Positions 59,583 through 64,000 of a stretch of DNA of 64,000 nt are shown one piece after another. This DNA is from Alligator mississippiensis. Lineage: Eukaryota; Chordata; Crocodylia; Alligatoridae. The stretch spans positions 73,661,395-73,725,394 of the forward strand of contig NC_081833.1 of assembly GCF_030867095.1 (NCBI RefSeq), written 5' to 3'. Both the position numbers and the translations under genes were made by a program. Below the pieces are notes generated by a model, which did no database searches, had not been told where the DNA came from, and worked only from the letters and a program-made list of their open reading frames with translations. Positions within the stretch are counted from its first letter, which is position 1. Each line of letters starts with the position of its first letter.

Positions 59583-62456
59583 TTTTTTTTTTGGATGTTG
59601 TCAGAAATTACAGCAATATATTCATAAATACCTAAGTACTACATTCACCAAGAATATATTACATTACAATTAATCCAAACAAGTACACTTAGAACAGGTT
59701 TAATTTGTCTTTCACAGCATCTAAACTGCCCCCAGCAGGCCCCGGGCATCCTCGCACCCTCTCTCCCGTGCTCTGTTTTCTAGCCGTTCTGCACAGGGAA
59801 CACACAAATAAGCAGAACCAGTGGGCCACGGCCCCGGGGGCAGGGGAGAGCGAGGGGAGTGCTTCTGAGACGCCCGAAGCACTGGGTTAAGAACGTGATG
59901 ATTGGCTCCCACCTTTCATACGGAGGGAAAAAAAATCAGAACGTCAACAGTCTCAAGTACAGGAATTGCTGCCAAGGAGGATAGGGATCGGACCAGGCTC
60001 CTAACCGCTGCCACCAGCCCTCTGCCGCGTACCGGTGAGGAGGGAGAGCTCACCAATGAAGGTTACTTCTCACGATCTGGGAGTGGGGGGACGGGACAGT
60101 GGTTAACGCAGGTTCTAGTTTTTCCCTCGTGTTTAAAAATACATGGTGCCATCTGAGTCGGCCGTTCGCGGGCCGAAGGCCACCTACACGAGCTGGGTTT
60201 AAAGTGGCCGAGTCTCTGCTCTCGCAAGGGCGGGCTGCTTTCTGGTACGTTAAAACCATTGCCAACACACGAGCCTTTTTTTAAAAAACTGGTTTGGAAA
60301 GCTGCTTTGCAAAGGCCCCCAAATGGTGCTGTCTCCCGTCCATGTTTCCCAAAGCCCCCGCTCAGATTCTGGGTGTACGAGGACTGGGAAGGAGACTGAA
60401 GCTGGCCCCGTTTTTGCCGCATGCTGTATTCGAGTCCCGGCCGCCTGCATCACTAAGAGCTGGGCATGGCTTTTCCTGCCAGCAGTCGTGTGACAGCTAC
60501 AGGTCTTGCCACCTGAACTACCCTGCCAGGCACCTCCCGACTGCTAGCAGCAAGCAGAAGGGAGGCAGCTTTGCTTTTCAGGTGCACTGGGGTGTGGTGG
60601 CAGCCTCGTGAGGAAGGGTCAAGGTGTAGGGTAAAAAAGGAACAAAGTGCAAAGCGTCTATGACTTGACCAAGAGGCAACACTTACAACCATCCCACCCG
60701 GAGCAAAGGGGATGCACTTCTGTACCCGCCAGTGGACCTGAATTTGGCTGGGCCTGCTGCGGACAGGCCCCACAGGTCCCTTTGCAAACAGGCTACCAAA
60801 AAATAAACTTCCTAGTTACGGAAGCGCAAAGTCACCTCCTGTAAATGTGGTGACAGCAGTGGCTGGCATCCACTCTGACACTGCCCGTGCTGCATGCGTC
60901 TCCCTGTACTTCCTCTCTGCTGGGCTGGGGGGGTTTCTCCTGCTCCGTCTCACGTGAAAGACAGCGGCAGCCCTACAGTAAAGGAGAATCGCGCTTGTGG
61001 CTTCGGCCGCATCTTCCGCTCAGCTCTTTTGGAGGCAAAAGGGCCTCAAACGCGGTCAGCCTGCTCTAGCCTGTCTGCAGGCAGCACTGCCCTGGCAATA
61101 AGCCAAGGAAGGCTGCTTGCCTGGAGGCTCGGTGTTTGCGCTGCACTAAGTACCAGGGAGAAAGAAGAGGGGCGAGAGAGCAGTCAGGCTGGGGGACGCT
61201 TTCCCCAGCCGTGCTGCAGGACAGGCTTTGCTTTGCTCTGATTGTCTTGGCCGTGGTGGAGGGTGCAGGAAGCTCTCTCCCGCTGTGAAAAGCAGCAAGC
61301 CATTGCCTGAGGGTTTGAGGAACACAGTGCCGCAGCTAAGACCCAGGCCTAGGCCTCTCTGCTCTGCCATCCTAGCGGCTGCCGCCTCAGCTCCGCGGGA
61401 GCTTGGAAAGCGCTTGCCAGCGACAGCTGCGAGCATGGAGCTGCAAGATCCTTCAGGCAGGGGAGAGCCCAGCCTTTAGCCCCGCGTGAGCTGGGGCCTG
61501 TTGGAGCTGGCACTTCCCCCAGGAGCAGCACAATGGAGCCAGCTGCTTGCCTGCTCGGTGGCAGCTGCCGGGATGCCAAAGCAAAATGCCAGCAGCGGGC
61601 ACAGAGGCAGGGCACCTTGGGCAGGCTGCCTCAGCACCCGGGGCACGGGCTTCCCAGCCCTAGCGCGGGGAGCCTGGGCTGGCTTTCTTCCCTCTGTGCC
61701 CACACCTGCGGGGCAAGAGGGCGGTGAAAAGGTAACATGAGATTTCATCAGAAAAGCGGAAGCAATCCTCAGCCCCAGTCCTTCAGTGGAGGAAGCAGCA
61801 AGAGAGGTCTTCCTATGCCAGGGTGCAACCGGGATGACCGGCTACCGAACTCACTGGGAGACCTTCCTGCCCAGCCTCCCATCGCTGGCGCTCTCCACCC
61901 CTGCCGTCCTGCCCCTGGCAAGCTTCTGCCCTGCAGCACACTCCTCTTGCTAGCAAAGCCGGCCCGCCGTGCTTGTTCCCACACCCCCTCCCCGCTTCAA
62001 CGCAGCTGGCACCAACCTTTCCCAGTTGCTGGAGAAGCGGGGGTGGAGTGGGAACCACCAGGGACAGGGCTGAGAAGGAAACCCTGGCCTTCTAGTAGCA
62101 GCCGTTTCTGTACGGGCAACCAGCGCTACACGGAGCACAGGCCCGGGTGTGCTAGCCCCAGCTGCGGGGTGGGGGGGAAAGCAGGTTGGGCTTTTTTTTT
62201 TTTGTCTCTTTTAAATCAGTGGTGGCCGTCCTGACCGGCAGCAGTACAAAACACGGGAAGCAGGGGACTCTCGTCTTCTTCGCAAGGAAAGAAAAGGAAA
62301 AAAAAAAAAAAAAAAAAGCAGAACCATATTAAAAAGGGCAAGCTTTATACCAATAATTAAAGGAATAAAAACATACAAAACTTCTTTAATATATACAGTA
62401 CAAGGCTGAAGCACCTTTTAGGCTTTTTTTTTTTTTTTTTTTGAAATCACAAAATC

Positions 62457-63100
62457 GTCGGACTCCGTATGAAAACGTCACCCGCGGGGGCCGGGGGGGA
62501 GACAGCATCGGGGGGGTGCCTCCGGGGGTGCGGGTGTCGGGGGGTGTTTCCAGCGCCTGTACAATCCACTCCCTCCCCCCCAGCCCAGCAGTAATAAGAA
62601 GGTACCTTCAGTTTGTTTATTCGCTTTATTTGCTTGGAGCAAAGTGCATTTCCAGTGGAAAGCCCATTGACTTAGAGGCAGGCTCGCGGGGGCTCGCCGT
62701 GGCGGTTCGCTCCTCCCAGGGCTCGTGGCTCAGCGGATCCCTCCCACGGCTCGCCGCGGCCCCGGCTGCGCGGCGCGGTCTCTTCCCGGCGCGGCCTTTC
62801 GGCTGGAGCGACGCAGCGGCGACGACCCCGGGCCAGCCTCGCGGTAGGTACAGCAGTTGTACGGATATGGCAACGAAAGAAGCGTTCTGCGTTCTCGTAG
62901 TGTTGGTGGTGGCGTCTTTATCGGCGGATTTAAAAACAAATCAAAGAGTTGGGGGTGGGAAGGGAGGGGGAAGGAGGAGAAAAAAAAAAATCCAACCCCT
63001 GGAAAGGAGCCTGGCCCTCGCCTCGGCCGCGTGTGGCTACAGAGACTCGGCTGCGTGGACGTGGAGAGCGCGGGGCGGGTGTGTCGGGATCCCGGTATCC
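62457..63100. promoter_or_regulatory. CpG-rich block within the GSE1 3' UTR
   Basis: Dense CpG, for example GCGGCGCGGTCTCTTCCCGG, GCGACGCAGCGGCGACGACC, GCTCGCCGCGG. This is unlike the rest of the 3' UTR and comparable to the promoter islands in this window. Confidence 0.55.
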
Positions 63101-63246
63101 TTTGCTTCATGCATGGCACATTCTCCGTTTTGTTTTGTTTGTTTTTTTTTTTAGCTTCAAACCTCCCAGTGAAAAATATTAAATATTCCAGGTAATAAAA
63201 TAGATTATTATTTCTATACTATAGGTTCAGGCTAGTGCAAGGGGCG

Positions 63247-63381
63247 TCACCTGGGGTAACCCTTGAAGTAACCCCTAGACCACTGCATTGCAGGCAACGC
63301 AAGGCACTTTCTCAAGTGATCTAGTTCGGCCTGAAGTCGCTCCCTTTCCGAGACAATCTTCTGCTTCTGGGTCCTTAATTC
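63247..63381 (-). CDS. GSE1: Genetic suppressor element 1, last coding exon (partial gene)
   Basis: Final coding exon of GSE1 (KIAA0182), a large Pro-rich, coiled-coil nuclear protein that co-purifies with CoREST/LSD1-HDAC complexes. On the minus strand the acceptor TTCCCCACCCAG leads into ELRTQKQKIVSERERLQAEL, then DHLRKCLALPAMQWSRGYFK and GYPR, ending at TGA (63247-63249). This matches the human C-terminus (QKQKIMSERERLQAELDHLR, GYLKGYPR), including the charged coiled-coil. All earlier exons lie right of this point; none was recognised with confidence between 63382 and 64000. Orientation and position next to GINS2 agree with human synteny. Confidence 0.94.
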   Translation of the reverse strand, partial: ELRTQKQKIVSERERLQAELDHLRKCLALPAMQWSRGYFKGYPR

Positions 63382-64000
63382 CTGGGTGGGGAAAAAGAGA
63401 CGATCACTACAGGCTGTCGAATGCGACGGGGGAAGAGTAGCACCTCGCTTCCCCTCAGCACCGTGGTGGGGGTGCAATCCGGCCTGATCTCACGGGGGAA
63501 GTCTCATCTCTGCACGCCCAACACAGCCCCTTTTATTTCGGGGTAGCCCTCAAGCCACCAGGCTGCAGTGGCAAAGCTGGTGGGGTTGTTTCTATGAAGC
63601 CAGAGCCACGCGTTCTCCAGTGCCCGGCGCATGTTGACAGCCTGCCCCCGGGTGACTGCTGTCGGTGGGCACCAGGGCATCGGGGCTGGGGAACTGAAGG
63701 CAGCTGGCTTATAGAAGGGGATGTGACAGAAGATGGGCCACGAGCTGCAGGTCCCCCAAGTAAGCAAGATTTGCTTTGCAGCACTTGTATTTCCTCCACC
63801 CTTGCTCCCTTCCCGTCCCTTCCCGAGTCCCAGGGGCTGCAAACCCTGCAGCCGGCCTCTCATTGAGAAGGCAGGAAGCTGAAGGAAAGCTTGTGACACC
63901 CTGTGGTCTGCGTGGAAGGTGGCACCCCAGAGCTGTGCTGCTCACGGTGTCCCCGTGCCCTGGCTGGAGCAGGTGTATGCATGCCCGAGCTGCAGGCAAG
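63382..64000 (-). other. GSE1: GSE1 intron upstream of its last exon
   Basis: Minus-strand intronic sequence after the ACCCAG acceptor. The open frames here do not resemble GSE1. No repeat recognised. Confidence 0.65.

Larger units (their letters stand above)
59560..63246 (-). other. GSE1: GSE1 3' untranslated region
   Basis: Long 3' UTR read on the minus strand, with A/T homopolymer runs at about 62194-62205, 62298-62318 and 62427-62443. Further AATAAA signals (plus-strand TTTATT near 62615 and 62625) could give shorter forms. A CpG-rich block lies at 62457-63100. Confidence 0.7.

Noticed and set aside
62441-63154. 237-codon open frame on the plus strand
   Set aside because: It is antisense to the GSE1 3' UTR in CpG-rich DNA, with homopolymer-encoded Lys/Phe runs and no homology.
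63504-63899. Minus-strand 131-codon open frame as an upstream GSE1 exon
   Set aside because: The residues show none of the Arg/Glu-rich coiled-coil or Pro-rich features of GSE1, and no clean acceptor-donor pair frames it.

Overview
This is a stretch of vertebrate nuclear DNA, most probably from a crocodilian. The split genes have GT-AG introns, and the repeats are CR1 LINEs, MIR-like SINEs, a 5S-derived SINE and short inverted-repeat DNA transposons. The young CR1 copy at 44.3-45.2 kb has the look of crocodilian CR1 families. The species is inferred from repeat style only.

Five genes can be supported, in the order known from human 16q24.1 read in reverse: COX4I1 (minus, last coding exon beyond the left edge), EMC8 (plus), C16orf74 (plus), GINS2 (plus) and the 3' end of GSE1 (minus, entering from the right). 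COX4I1 and EMC8 are head to head across a CpG island at about 4.9-5.5 kb. GINS2 and GSE1 are tail to tail, with poly(A) signals about 670 bases apart.

By region. 0.3-3.3 kb: COX4I1 exons. 4.24-4.91 kb: a tandem array carrying many copies of an RFX X-box-like motif next to the shared promoter. 5.2-16.3 kb: EMC8, five coding exons. 16.3-31 kb: intergenic, old CR1, a hAT-like MITE and probably the unseen 5' end of C16orf74. 31.0-41.7 kb: two coding exons of C16orf74 around a 10.4 kb intron that holds a near-identical inverted pair of short elements. 41.7-54.3 kb: mostly repeats (CR1, a 5S-derived SINE, a MITE family). 54.4-58.9 kb: GINS2 with a CCAAT/E2F/GC-box promoter and a G-rich repeat in intron 1. 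59.56-63.38 kb: last exon and 3' UTR of GSE1, including a CpG-rich block.

The genes do not form one pathway: respiratory complex IV subunit, ER membrane insertase subunit, small calcineurin-binding protein, DNA replication helicase subunit and chromatin-associated coiled-coil protein. Their order is conserved synteny. I found no prokaryote-like or novel multi-gene system. The most unusual signals are the X-box-like array, the inverted element pair, the four-CCAAT GINS2 promoter and the CpG-rich 3' UTR of GSE1.
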